Assembly (NCBI GenBank): GCA_034932485.1 | Contig: JAYFOQ010000010.1 | Location: 62,001-126,000, forward strand | Direction of reading: 5' to 3' | DNA from: Gordonibacter sp034932485 | GTDB lineage: Bacteria; Actinomycetota; Coriobacteriia; Coriobacteriales; Eggerthellaceae | DNA: 64,000 nucleotides | Shown here: piece after piece, positions 23,887 to 32,655 of the stretch | How the letters are laid out: each line of letters opens with the position of its first letter | Position numbering within the stretch: the first letter of the stretch is position 1 | Made by a program: the position numbers and the translations under genes | Notes under the pieces: model-generated | What the model saw: only the letters and a program-made list of their open reading frames with translations | Databases searched by the model: none | What the model was told of the DNA's origin: nothing

Positions 23887-25341
23887 CTACGCAATGCCAA
23901 GCATGCGGGCAACCAATTCGCGACGACGCTCAAAAAGACTATATTCAAGACCTACCGGATAGGTATGAGGGTTCAACATGCGCTTCTGGCTCTCATCGAG
24001 GGTTCCCAGCTGCTGTTTCGTCCGTTCACGTGCCGCCATAGCGTCGCGCAGTTCGGAAGGTAACACACTACGGCCTTCACGCGCTAGGGGATGCAATAAA
24101 GTAATAGATCGCTTACCCGCCAGATTCTTACGCCTCAACTCGTCAGCTGGATCCACGATAGCATCCCGAAAATCCACACCAGTATGTATATCAAACACCA
24201 TATCACCAGCAATATGCCCATCCTCATGATAATAGCGTCGAACGTCCAAAACACCTGGCGTCGTAAGTTTGGCGGACGTTGCAGAGATTTTTAGTCGGTC
24301 GCTCCACATCTCATCACCCGGCTCACGCGTAGCTGAAAGTTTATATACTCCACCAAGCGTTGGCTGATCATAGGCGCAAGCAAGTTTTGTACCAACACCC
24401 CACGACATCACCGATGCACCTTCATCACGAATGGACTGAATAGTAAACTCATCGAGATCATTCGACAGCACAATACCGCAATCTGTAAGACCAGCTTCAT
24501 CAAGCATAGCGCGCGCCATCTTCGCCAACCAGGCCAAATCGCCCGAGTCGATACGAATGCCCGACAAGCGTTCTCCGCGCTCACGCATTTCTAGCCCTAC
24601 CGTAATGGCATTGCGTATACCCTGCTCAACGTCATAGGTATCTACCAATAGCACGCAGTTCTTCGGGAATGCCTCAGCGTAGGCACGAAATGCGGAAAGT
24701 TCGTCAGGAAACGACATAACCCACGAGTGCGCATGCGTTCCCGATACAGGAAGGCCAAACATCTTACCTGCCAGCACATTAGAGGTCGATGAGCAACCCC
24801 CAACAATAGCCGCACGGCTGGCCCAAAGACCACCGGCTGCTCCCTGAGCACGACGTAGCCCAAACTCCGCAACAGGAGCCTCGGCCGCCAAGCATACACG
24901 TGCCGCCTTGGTGGCGATAAGCGTCTCGAAGTTAACACAGTTCAGAAGAGCTGTCTCGAGAAGCTGACAATCCATAATAGAACCCACCACCCGCACCAAG
25001 GGTTCGTTCGGAAACACGATAGCACCCTCGGCTACCGCATCAATATCCACCGTTAGCCTAAAGTCTGCCAGATAGTCCAGAAACTCCCGTTTAAACAGCT
25101 TCCCGCCACCAGGAGCGTCAAGTGAGGCCAGGTAGTCGCAATCATCCTGCGAGAATACCAACGAATCCACAATCTCGCCAAGTTGCGCCATTCCACATGC
25201 TACAGCAAACCCACCTTTAAACGGGTAGTCACGAAAATACATGTGAAAGCACGCCTGTGTAGCGGTCTTGCCGCTCTCCCAATATCCCTGAGCCATCGTC
25301 AGCTGGTACAGATCAGTAAGCAACGCGTAATCCAGTTTCAA
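23887..25341 (-). CDS. pncB: nicotinate phosphoribosyltransferase
   Basis: A 484-residue enzyme of NAD salvage that makes nicotinate mononucleotide from nicotinate and PRPP. The N-terminus KLDYALLTDLYQLTMAQGYW, the central SGTHAHSWVMSF with its autophosphorylated-type His, and GIRIDSGDLAWLA are all family signatures. The TTG at 25341 is preferred as start because AAAAGGAGAGTACT precedes it and the product then begins as other family members do; in-frame ATGs lie 27 and 48 bases upstream. It is followed by the DegV gene. Confidence 0.93.
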   Translation of the reverse strand: MKLDYALLTDLYQLTMAQGYWESGKTATQACFHMYFRDYPFKGGFAVACGMAQLGEIVDSLVFSQDDCDYLASLDAPGGGKLFKREFLDYLADFRLTVDIDAVAEGAIVFPNEPLVRVVGSIMDCQLLETALLNCVNFETLIATKAARVCLAAEAPVAEFGLRRAQGAAGGLWASRAAIVGGCSSTSNVLAGKMFGLPVSGTHAHSWVMSFPDELSAFRAYAEAFPKNCVLLVDTYDVEQGIRNAITVGLEMRERGERLSGIRIDSGDLAWLAKMARAMLDEAGLTDCGIVLSNDLDEFTIQSIRDEGASVMSWGVGTKLACAYDQPTLGGVYKLSATREPGDEMWSDRLKISATSAKLTTPGVLDVRRYYHEDGHIAGDMVFDIHTGVDFRDAIVDPADELRRKNLAGKRSITLLHPLAREGRSVLPSELRDAMAARERTKQQLGTLDESQKRMLNPHTYPVGLEYSLFERRRELVARMLGIA

Positions 25342-25444
25342 AGTACTCTCCTTTTCAAACAGGTGCATCGCGTGGCGCCTTCCATACAAAAGAGCATCCG
25401 TTGTTTATGTTCCTTAGGATAGCCTCAGCTCAGTACTCAATCAC

Positions 25445-27007
25445 CTAGGACCCACTACTTCCTTCAACCTCCGACGATCCACCACTTCGATGGCTACGAC
25501 GACGCCGACGACGGGTGCCTTCACCTCCCGCAGCGGGAGTGCTACCTCCCTGAAGTGCATTACCGCTTTGCTGGCGCAAGCCAGACGACTTTTGCCCAGG
25601 ACGCGGTCCTCCCTTAACAGCAGCCGAGCCACCCTGTCCCTTAGCGCCTCCACGACGACCCTGACCGCCCTGCCCTGGGGCATTGCCGCCTTGAGTGTTG
25701 CTATTCTGACCCTTACTAGGCGACCCTTGCCCTTTACTAACTGGCCCTTGATTGCCCTGCTTCTTTTGGCCTTGACGCTTCTGAGCTCCTTGAGCATTCG
25801 AGCTGCCGCCCTGTCGCGGCTTGCGCTTTGTATCCTTTTCCTCGCTAACGACCTGCTGAGCAGAACCATCTGCAGCAACTTTCGTTGAGCGACGACGGCG
25901 CGGCTTGCGCGATTCCGGTGCGGAGCCTCCCCCGTTACCGCTGTCGTTACGATTGCCCGCATTGCCGCCATTCCCCTTACCCGGTCCATTCGCCGGGGCT
26001 CCCCTATCAGAGCCCCCACGGCTCTTTGAGCCATTTTTGCTGTTAGGACCGGTGCGCCTCACGCTTGCAGGATCGGCCAACTTATCCTGGCTGGTAAATT
26101 GCGAAGTTAAAAACGTCGCTTCACCTGCAACGCCCATGGCGGCTTGAGTTGTTGCATCTTCCCACGCCTCAGCGCCCACGCGGTTGGGGCGTACACCTTC
26201 CTGCGCTGGATCGAAGTCGGCCAAGGGAACCTTTACGGGCTTCTCACCATCCAGCTTGAGTGTTACCACTTCACGCGGCACATCTAAATCGATAACCTTC
26301 GCCATTCCCAGAGGAGTCTCCACCTGGGCATTCTGCTTAGGAGCGCGGCTCTTGAAATCTTTATAAGCATCGAATTCATAGCGCAAACAGCACATAAGAC
26401 GACCGCATACACCCGATATTTTCTGCGGGTTCAACGACAAATCTTGCTCTTTCGCCATACGAATTGATACAGGACAAAACTCGCCACCCAAGCGCTTACA
26501 GCACAACTCTTGACCACAGTGTCCCAGACCGCCCACCATACGAGCCTCGTCACGCACTCCAATCTGACGCATGTCAATACGCACATGAAACTGAGCCGCC
26601 AACTTACGCACCAAATCTCGAAAGTCAACACGCTCTTCTGCCTCGAAATAAAAAACCGCTTTATCGCCGTCTAAAAGAAATTCCACCGATACGGGATGCA
26701 TATCTTCGTTGGCTTCAGCTGCCATTTCCTTGAATATAGGAAGTGCTTCTGAACTCTTTCGCTCCATCTCTTCTGCGCGAATCTCGTCCTCTTCGGTTGC
26801 CAGCCGCACCACAGGTTTGAGGGGTGTTTTTAATTTCTTTACCTGAGCTTCGTCGGCCTCAAACACATCTTCGGCCATACGACCGAACTCTGTTCCACGC
26901 GCCGTGGATACCACAACCGGGTCTTCTTTGCGCAAATCAAGATCGCCCGGATCGAACCAGAGCGTACGCGGATTATAAGCCAGCCTCACAGGGGCTATCC
27001 GAACCAT
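25445..27007 (-). CDS. PSP1 (RicT/YaaT-like) protein with long basic tail
   Basis: A 520-residue protein. Residues 1-300 form the PSP1 domain; its Cys set is at 164, 169, 170, 178, 201, 206 and 207 (GLGHCGQELCC, GEFC, GVCGRLMCC), the Fe-S ligands of RicT in Bacillus, where the Ric complex affects RNase Y, sporulation and competence. From about residue 310 the sequence is disordered, rich in Gly, Asn, Gln, Lys and Arg, and ends with RRRRRRSHRS and a Ser-Gly stretch. This tail looks RNA-binding (inference). It lies directly after holB and tmk, the common genomic context of yaaT. Confidence 0.92.
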   Translation of the reverse strand: MVRIAPVRLAYNPRTLWFDPGDLDLRKEDPVVVSTARGTEFGRMAEDVFEADEAQVKKLKTPLKPVVRLATEEDEIRAEEMERKSSEALPIFKEMAAEANEDMHPVSVEFLLDGDKAVFYFEAEERVDFRDLVRKLAAQFHVRIDMRQIGVRDEARMVGGLGHCGQELCCKRLGGEFCPVSIRMAKEQDLSLNPQKISGVCGRLMCCLRYEFDAYKDFKSRAPKQNAQVETPLGMAKVIDLDVPREVVTLKLDGEKPVKVPLADFDPAQEGVRPNRVGAEAWEDATTQAAMGVAGEATFLTSQFTSQDKLADPASVRRTGPNSKNGSKSRGGSDRGAPANGPGKGNGGNAGNRNDSGNGGGSAPESRKPRRRRSTKVAADGSAQQVVSEEKDTKRKPRQGGSSNAQGAQKRQGQKKQGNQGPVSKGQGSPSKGQNSNTQGGNAPGQGGQGRRGGAKGQGGSAAVKGGPRPGQKSSGLRQQSGNALQGGSTPAAGGEGTRRRRRRSHRSGGSSEVEGSSGS

Positions 27008-27024
27008 ACCGAACCTCTCTATCG

Positions 27025-28206
27025 TTAGTGCTGCGGCATACGAGAGTTTTGAACTCCCGCCGAACCGTACAGCGAATATTTTACCTCGAACAGTAGTGCG
27101 TCAACGCATGTTTCCGGAGATACATTATACGAAATAGCTACATCACAGCGACGCACAGCAGCAAGCGCGGCAGCAGCGTGGGCTTCGTCGGTTGCTTGTG
27201 CCGCGTCTTCGATAGATGCACGGGCATCCACATTAATCACCAACTCGGGCGCCTCTGCGCATACCGTTAACACATCACGCAACCACGAACGAATAATAGC
27301 CGTCAACTGGCGCAGCGCTTCGAAGGTCTTGGCAGTAAGTGTACGTTTGTTGCGCGCCTCGATTTGACGGATGGCCGACTTTGCCAGGAAGTCGGCATTT
27401 TCAGCCAGTTCCTCCTCCTGCGCTGCACGCACCACATCCAATGGGGCCTTCGCTTGCACCACCAGGTCGCTCGCTAATCCAACAATATCCCAATCGTCAG
27501 CATTGCGCAGCAACGCCAACGCCTCAAGCACACGCGCACGAAATGCGAGACGCTCATTTGACCGCAAAAACTCAATACCTCGCGTAATAGAGCCATCACA
27601 CGATTCGATAGCAATACGCCCCAGCTCAAGCGATGCGCCCGTATTCTGCGCTAAGATACCCGCCGCTTCACTGGCTGGGATATGACGGAATGGCACCACC
27701 TGACAGCGCGACAAAATAGTGGGCAATACACTCTCGCGCGTACGACCCAGCAATATCAGCACCACGTCAGCTGGCGGCTCCTCGAGCGTTTTAAGAAAAG
27801 CATTGGCCGCCTGAACACCCAGAAGGTCTACGCGATCAAGAATGTATACCTTCTTGTCGCCCTGGATGGGTGCAAGAGTTGTGTCAGCCATAATACCGCG
27901 TATCTGCTCTACCAAGTAACCGCCCGCACCCTCCGGAGCAAAATAACGCACATCAGGATGCTTCTTGCGCTTTACGCGACGACAAATATCACACGCACCA
28001 CACTCTCCGCCACGCGGACCATGCGGCCCCTTGGGGCACAGCAGTGCCTGAGCCAACGCATAAGCAGCTGCCGTCTTGTTTGACCCAGCAGGACCCGTGA
28101 AAAGATAGGCATGCGTCACTCGTTCAGCTTTCACGCTTGCGCGCAGAAAATCGCGCACCTGGGGTTGACCAAGGATATTCTCAAAGGCGTCGACCGTCAC
28201 GTTCAC
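27025..28206 (-). CDS. holB: DNA polymerase III delta-prime subunit
   Basis: A 393-residue clamp-loader subunit. The N-terminal AAA+ domain has LFTGPAGSNKTAAAYALA in place of the usual GxxGxGKT, the zinc-binding region CPKGPHGPRGGECGACDIC near residues 57-75, and the SRC motif in ILSRCQVVPF. The Gly-to-Asn change in the P-loop fits a subunit that does not hydrolyse ATP, as in delta-prime proteins. The start overlaps the tmk stop by four bases, and the PSP1 gene follows after 17 bases. Confidence 0.92.
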   Translation of the reverse strand: MNVTVDAFENILGQPQVRDFLRASVKAERVTHAYLFTGPAGSNKTAAAYALAQALLCPKGPHGPRGGECGACDICRRVKRKKHPDVRYFAPEGAGGYLVEQIRGIMADTTLAPIQGDKKVYILDRVDLLGVQAANAFLKTLEEPPADVVLILLGRTRESVLPTILSRCQVVPFRHIPASEAAGILAQNTGASLELGRIAIESCDGSITRGIEFLRSNERLAFRARVLEALALLRNADDWDIVGLASDLVVQAKAPLDVVRAAQEEELAENADFLAKSAIRQIEARNKRTLTAKTFEALRQLTAIIRSWLRDVLTVCAEAPELVINVDARASIEDAAQATDEAHAAAALAAVRRCDVAISYNVSPETCVDALLFEVKYSLYGSAGVQNSRMPQH

Positions 28207-29024
28207 GCCTTCCGATTTTTTTCGCTCGCAGTACGCGAAGAAGCGGACGATCTAGAGCTACCCTGCTTGCTGGCACTGCCAGAGCGACCACCGTTGCTCG
28301 AACACCCGGCATGCCGCCCGTTCAATACGGCGAAGTATTCGTCGTCACCCATCACGTCTTCCATCCACGGGAAGAGATCAACCAATGCAGCAAATATCGC
28401 TTTTGCCGTATCCGACTTCTTTGAAGCCGACTCTACCGTACGAATACGAGCACGGTTTGTGTTCGCGATATCCTGGAACCCCTCATTCACCCGCGTATGA
28501 AACTCCTCGCCCGCCCGCTCGAGACGATCGGCACCAAAACGATGCGTAGCACGAGCCAAACCGCGTTTGGCTGGACCGCCCGTTGCCAAAAGAATAGTGC
28601 GATCGGGAACAGTGCCTTGACAGACAAATGCGTTCACCCGGTCAACAAGACCACGATCAAGACCACGCCCGTACGACTGATAAGCAACCGTCGAATCGGT
28701 AAAACGATCACATAATACCACGGCACCCCGCTCGAGCGCTGGCTTTATCACCTCAGCCACCAGCTGCGCGCGAGCCGCCTCGTAGATAAGCAGCTCTGCT
28801 TCATCAACCATGGTCTCATGAGCGGGGTCTAGCACTACAGCACGCAACTGCTCACCCACATCAGTCCCCCCGGGCTCACGCAAGCACACCACTTCGCGGT
28901 CATGCTCACGCAGCTTCTGAGAGAGAAAGCGGATATGTGTCGACTTCCCAGCACCCTCGCCGCCCTCAAAGGTGATAAAGATGCCACGCTCAGCACTGGC
29001 TTTTTCAGATGTTTCCTGTGTCAC
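28203..29024 (-). CDS. tmk: thymidylate kinase with Ser-rich tail
   Basis: A 273-residue kinase that phosphorylates dTMP to dTDP. The P-loop is FEGGEGAGKSTH near residue 19, the DRF motif VLCDRFTDSTVAYQSYGRGL near 105, and a LID-like Arg-rich segment follows. The family is normally about 210 residues; here about 60 extra residues rich in Ser, Gly and Arg (SKQGSSRSSASSRTASEKN) close the protein and look disordered. It is coupled to holB by a four-base overlap. thyX, which makes dTMP, is at 43219. Confidence 0.94.
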   Translation of the reverse strand: MTQETSEKASAERGIFITFEGGEGAGKSTHIRFLSQKLREHDREVVCLREPGGTDVGEQLRAVVLDPAHETMVDEAELLIYEAARAQLVAEVIKPALERGAVVLCDRFTDSTVAYQSYGRGLDRGLVDRVNAFVCQGTVPDRTILLATGGPAKRGLARATHRFGADRLERAGEEFHTRVNEGFQDIANTNRARIRTVESASKKSDTAKAIFAALVDLFPWMEDVMGDDEYFAVLNGRHAGCSSNGGRSGSASKQGSSRSSASSRTASEKNRKA

Positions 29025-29049
29025 GGGTTTCTCTTTCCTGCACGTACAC

Positions 29050-29586
29050 TCAAACGAGATCGTACACGTCGGATCCCCGTACGTCGATTCCGACGAACAC
29101 GGGAAAATCTACTACCTCAATGCGTCGCAGCGCCTCGGTACCCAATTCATCATAGGCTACCGTCTCCGATGATGCCACGCATTTCGCCAGGTAAGCAGCT
29201 GCACCTCCGCAAGCCACGAAATAAACGGAACCTGTCTCCACGCAAGCATCGCAAACCGCATGCGAACGACGACCTTTGCCTACGGTAGCAACGATTCCAG
29301 CCCTCTGTAAATCGGGCGTAGCAAAGTCCATACGCGAAGCGGTGGTTGGGCCCACCGCACCGAAGGGGCGTCCTGCAGCCGACGGCGTGGGACCTGCATA
29401 AAAGATGGTCTGCCCATCTAAACCATACGGCAACGACCCCGCTATCTCCAATTCCGCCAACAAGCGAATGTGTCCCGCATCTCGCAGCGTGTACATCACT
29501 CCAGAAAGCAAACAAGCCTCACCAGCTTCGAGGTCTGCAATCTCTTCCCGTGAAAGCGGCAAAGTCAAATGCTTCACGTTACCCAC
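29050..29586 (-). CDS. class I fumarase/tartrate dehydratase, beta (C-terminal) subunit
   Basis: A 178-residue subunit that, with the alpha subunit, converts fumarate and malate reversibly. Text such as LTLPLSREEIADLEAGE, IFYAGPT, GPTTASRMD and VGKGRRS is characteristic. The GTG at 29586 is preceded by AAGGAG and overlaps the alpha-subunit stop by eight bases; a longer frame to 29784 is only a shadow of the alpha gene. In this organism it probably works in the reductive branch from oxaloacetate to fumarate with the nearby malate dehydrogenase (inference). Confidence 0.92.
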   Translation of the reverse strand: MGNVKHLTLPLSREEIADLEAGEACLLSGVMYTLRDAGHIRLLAELEIAGSLPYGLDGQTIFYAGPTPSAAGRPFGAVGPTTASRMDFATPDLQRAGIVATVGKGRRSHAVCDACVETGSVYFVACGGAAAYLAKCVASSETVAYDELGTEALRRIEVVDFPVFVGIDVRGSDVYDLV

Positions 29587-30484
29587 AGGTATCTCCTTCT
29601 GCCGCACCAAGTGGCATAACAGATGCCATGCTGGCCGCAAGATCGACAGTCGTCCTACGCATGGCAGAACATCCCATATTGATAGCAAGAGGCAGCGCCG
29701 CAATATGACAGGGCGCTGTAACCACACGCACCGCCAACGCCGTCGTGACCCCGCCCAAACCGCCCGGGCCGACTCCCGTAGCATTCACGGCCGCTAGTAG
29801 CTGTTCTTCTAAGTCTCGCACATGAGGATCGGTGGCCGGCTCATCCACCGGACGCATCAGCGCTCGCTTTGCCAAACCGGCAACCTTATCAAACGTCGAG
29901 CCAATACCTACACCCACCACCAAAGGAGGACACGCGTTGGCAGCTTTCTCGCGCACGCAAGCCACCAGCTCCTCAATAATGCCTTCTTTGCCCGCGCCCG
30001 GCACCAGCATAACCACACGACTCGCGTTATCCGAGCCCCCGCCTTTCAGCATAATATGAAGACGCGCCACGCCCGGTTCATCCACCGGATGAACATCACA
30101 GAACGCCGGCGTGTTGCATTCCGTATTCGCACGATTAAGTACTGCATCACATACAACTGATTTACGCAGGCGCGCCTCATCATATGCACGCGCCACCGCA
30201 GCATCAACATCGGCAAAGACATCGCCAACTATCGCCACATCGGGACCTATTTCAAGGCTCACCCATACGGTTCCGGTATCTTGACAAATGGGTACGCAAT
30301 CCGCCTTGGCTATTGCCGCATTTTCCACCAATTGGTCAAGCACGGCACGTCCTCGCGGGTTTGTCTCAACGGCGCGCGCGGCTACAAGGCCCTCGGCTAT
30401 ATCGCGTGGTAATACGCAAGCAAGCTGCGGGATGGCCGCGTAAACCGCCTGCGCGACCTCTGATTTTGTAATAATAGTTTCCAT
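29579..30484 (-). CDS. class I fumarase/tartrate dehydratase, alpha subunit
   Basis: A 301-residue [4Fe-4S] hydro-lyase subunit. Three conserved Cys-containing segments are visible: ADCVPICQDTG, NTPAFCDVHP and INMGCSAMRR; they are the expected cluster ligands. LKGGGSDNASR in the middle is also typical. Substrate could be fumarate or tartrate; the neighbouring malate dehydrogenase favours fumarate. The ATG lies only nine bases after a perfect TATAAT, so the transcript may be leaderless. Confidence 0.92.
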   Translation of the reverse strand: METIITKSEVAQAVYAAIPQLACVLPRDIAEGLVAARAVETNPRGRAVLDQLVENAAIAKADCVPICQDTGTVWVSLEIGPDVAIVGDVFADVDAAVARAYDEARLRKSVVCDAVLNRANTECNTPAFCDVHPVDEPGVARLHIMLKGGGSDNASRVVMLVPGAGKEGIIEELVACVREKAANACPPLVVGVGIGSTFDKVAGLAKRALMRPVDEPATDPHVRDLEEQLLAAVNATGVGPGGLGGVTTALAVRVVTAPCHIAALPLAINMGCSAMRRTTVDLAASMASVMPLGAAEGDTCG

Positions 30485-30492
30485 GAGATGAG

Positions 30493-30498
30493 ATTATA
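30493..30498 (-). promoter_or_regulatory. TATAAT -10 element, possible leaderless start for fumarase operon
   Basis: On the minus strand a perfect TATAAT ends eight bases before the fumarase alpha ATG, and no ribosome-binding site is seen between them. Initiation six to eight bases after a -10 would fall at the ATG itself. No clear -35 was found at the ordinary spacing. Confidence 0.5.
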
Positions 30499-30635
30499 GC
30501 GCAAGCACCGTCGCGCCGTTGCAAAATGGAGAAAGGCCCAGAAGGGAATGCGGGGAGCGGCACGCCGGTCTCGCATCCCCGCATACGCATGACGCACTTT
30601 GATGGGAAGGGCATCAACGCCAGAACCTAACAACC

Positions 30636-31427
30636 TTATTTCAGTATAAAATCACCAGCACGACGCGGCGCTGTGCGAGGATAGGTCAACGACGGATATC
30701 CAAGGAGCATGCACATCTGTAAAGGTTTTTCTTGCGCACCCAACCAGGCCTTAACCTCGGGCAACTCGCCAGCAGCACGGCACAAGTAGCCGTTATAGAG
30801 CATACCAAGCCCCAGCGACGCCGCCATAAGTTCCATGTTTTGGGCAGCAAGCCCCGCATCGTCAGCTCGCTCGGCAGCCACAAATACCACAGCTGGTGCG
30901 TTGCGAAACAGAAAATCCACCGGCGGATCGGCAAACCGATTTTTACTAAAGAGTTTGTACACCTTGGCCCAACGAGGCTTATCGGCAGGCGGTAGGTCGA
31001 GGAGGTCGTCGATACCATTCCACACCAACTCTTTTAGCCGAGCAAGCTCATCTTGTACCACAATGAAGCGGCACGCCTGATCGTTCTTTGCCGTAGCTGT
31101 ATAGCGCCCCGCCTGCAGCACAAGTTCAATCGCATCGGTTTCCACCGCATCAGAACGGTAATCTCGCACACTACGACGAGACTTAATTACACGCAACATC
31201 GTAGCGGCATCTATTGCGCCCAAAGGTACCGCAGGCTCTACCTCACCCATATCGTAGCTCGGTATAGACACCGCCTCGGTCGGACAAAGGGCAACACAGT
31301 GTCCGCACAAGATACAACGCCCCTTTACCTGAGCCTTTCCGTCTTCAAGACACAGGTTTGTACCTACACAGTCTTCCAAACAACGACCGCACCCTATGCA
31401 GCGTTCTTCATTTATCTCTACAAACAT
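30636..31427 (-). CDS. nitroreductase family protein with N-terminal ferredoxin domain
   Basis: A 263-residue flavoprotein. Two ferredoxin motifs at the N-terminus (CIGCGRCLEDC and CILCGHCVALC, residues about 10-50) are followed by a nitroreductase fold starting IKSRRSVRDYRSDAV, the FMN phosphate-binding text. The fusion would pass electrons from ferredoxin to FMN. The physiological acceptor is unknown. It lies alone between mdh and the fumarase operon and is followed by a GC hairpin (ATGCGGGG/CCCCGCAT, about 30549-30587). Confidence 0.92.
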   Translation of the reverse strand: MFVEINEERCIGCGRCLEDCVGTNLCLEDGKAQVKGRCILCGHCVALCPTEAVSIPSYDMGEVEPAVPLGAIDAATMLRVIKSRRSVRDYRSDAVETDAIELVLQAGRYTATAKNDQACRFIVVQDELARLKELVWNGIDDLLDLPPADKPRWAKVYKLFSKNRFADPPVDFLFRNAPAVVFVAAERADDAGLAAQNMELMAASLGLGMLYNGYLCRAAGELPEVKAWLGAQEKPLQMCMLLGYPSLTYPRTAPRRAGDFILK

Positions 31428-31556
31428 AAGCAGCTTCCTTTGCTAGAAACTACAGACGGGGACCAAAGAGAATCCCCGTCGCTCTTACCGTACCATTCGT
31501 TCCTATGAGTTCTTGTATCCTCGTGGTCCCCCGCATCAACCGGAACACGCTACGCG

Positions 31557-32480
31557 CTATTCAGGCAGTGCAGCCAATCCAGCACGAACGCTCTCGGCGC
31601 TTGCCTGCAAAGCCGCGAGCTCTTCATCATTTAGATCAAACTCGACAATTTCTTCCACGCCACCGCGGCCCAAACGTACGGGCACATTCATGTACAAATC
31701 CTCAATCCCATACTGTCCATCAATGTGTGCACACACACTCATAACCTCATGAGTATCTCCTAGAATTGCCGCAACCATCCTGGCAATCGAGGCACCTGGA
31801 GCATAGTAGGCACTGCCAGTCTTCAAATGAGCAACTACCTCGGCTCCACCCTTAACGCAGCGCTGTACAACCTCAGCAACGGCCGCTTCATCTAGAAGCT
31901 CCGTAACAGGCGTGCCGTCAACTGTGGTGAAGCGAGGCCAGCACACCATACCCTCGCCGTGTGCGCCCACCGCCCAAGCAACAACATCTGCCGGGGCACA
32001 ACCCAGCTGTTCGCATACCGCAAACGACAGACGCGAAGAATCAAGTACGCCACCCATGCCCATGAGGCGATTCGTCGGAAGTCCCGATTCGCGATAGGCT
32101 AGCGTGGTCATAACATCAAGCGGATTGGTTACGCAGATAAATACCGCATTCGGGGATGCCTCAAGAGCCGCTCCGATAACAGACTTCATAATGCCCGCAT
32201 TCACACCCAGCAGGTCTTCGCGCGTCATACCCGGTTTGCGAGCAATACCTGCCGTAATAACCACGATGTCAGAATCACGCGTGTCAGCATAATCGTTCGT
32301 GCCGATCACCTTTACGGTAAAGCCCTCCACGCTACGCATATGCATCATATCAAGTGCCTTACCCTGCGGCAGGCCTTCGGCCACATCAATTAGCACGACA
32401 TCGGCCAGATTCTTCGAGGCAATAATATGGGCCGCCGTGGCTCCAACGTTTCCCGCTCCGACGATGGTTACTTTAGGCAT
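31557..32480 (-). CDS. mdh: malate dehydrogenase (LDH-like type)
   Basis: A 307-residue NAD-dependent dehydrogenase. The Rossmann motif is VTIVGAGNVGATAAH, and the substrate loop ITAGIARKPGMTREDLLGVN carries the two Arg residues that select malate over lactate. The catalytic His is in GAHGEGMV. The ATG at 32480 follows AAGGAGC; the longer frame to 32528 has no ribosome-binding site. It probably reduces oxaloacetate to malate for fumarate respiration or fermentation with the adjacent fumarase (inference). Confidence 0.94.
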   Translation of the reverse strand: MPKVTIVGAGNVGATAAHIIASKNLADVVLIDVAEGLPQGKALDMMHMRSVEGFTVKVIGTNDYADTRDSDIVVITAGIARKPGMTREDLLGVNAGIMKSVIGAALEASPNAVFICVTNPLDVMTTLAYRESGLPTNRLMGMGGVLDSSRLSFAVCEQLGCAPADVVAWAVGAHGEGMVCWPRFTTVDGTPVTELLDEAAVAEVVQRCVKGGAEVVAHLKTGSAYYAPGASIARMVAAILGDTHEVMSVCAHIDGQYGIEDLYMNVPVRLGRGGVEEIVEFDLNDEELAALQASAESVRAGLAALPE

Positions 32481-32605
32481 AAGTTTGCTCCTTCGGGTCA
32501 TATTCAACGCTCCGCATTGTAGCGCCAAGCACTGCGCTCGGCGAGTGATGACTCATTATCTTCGGCAAAACGGCACGTCGTAAGAGTCTATAGGCACACA
32601 AAACA

Positions 32606-32629
32606 CGGCGCAGCTAAAAAGCTGCGCCG
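32606..32629 (-). terminator. rho-independent terminator of topA
   Basis: CGGCGCAGCT and AGCTGCGCCG pair perfectly across four bases. On the minus strand it is followed by TGTTTTG, 27 bases after the topA stop. Confidence 0.85.
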
Positions 32630-32655
32630 CTGAATCAAAAGAAAACCAGTCTCCA

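Noticed and set aside
25441..26034. 197-residue basic frame overlapping the PSP1 gene end
   Set aside because: It is the other reading of the repetitive PSP1 tail; no start site or family text.
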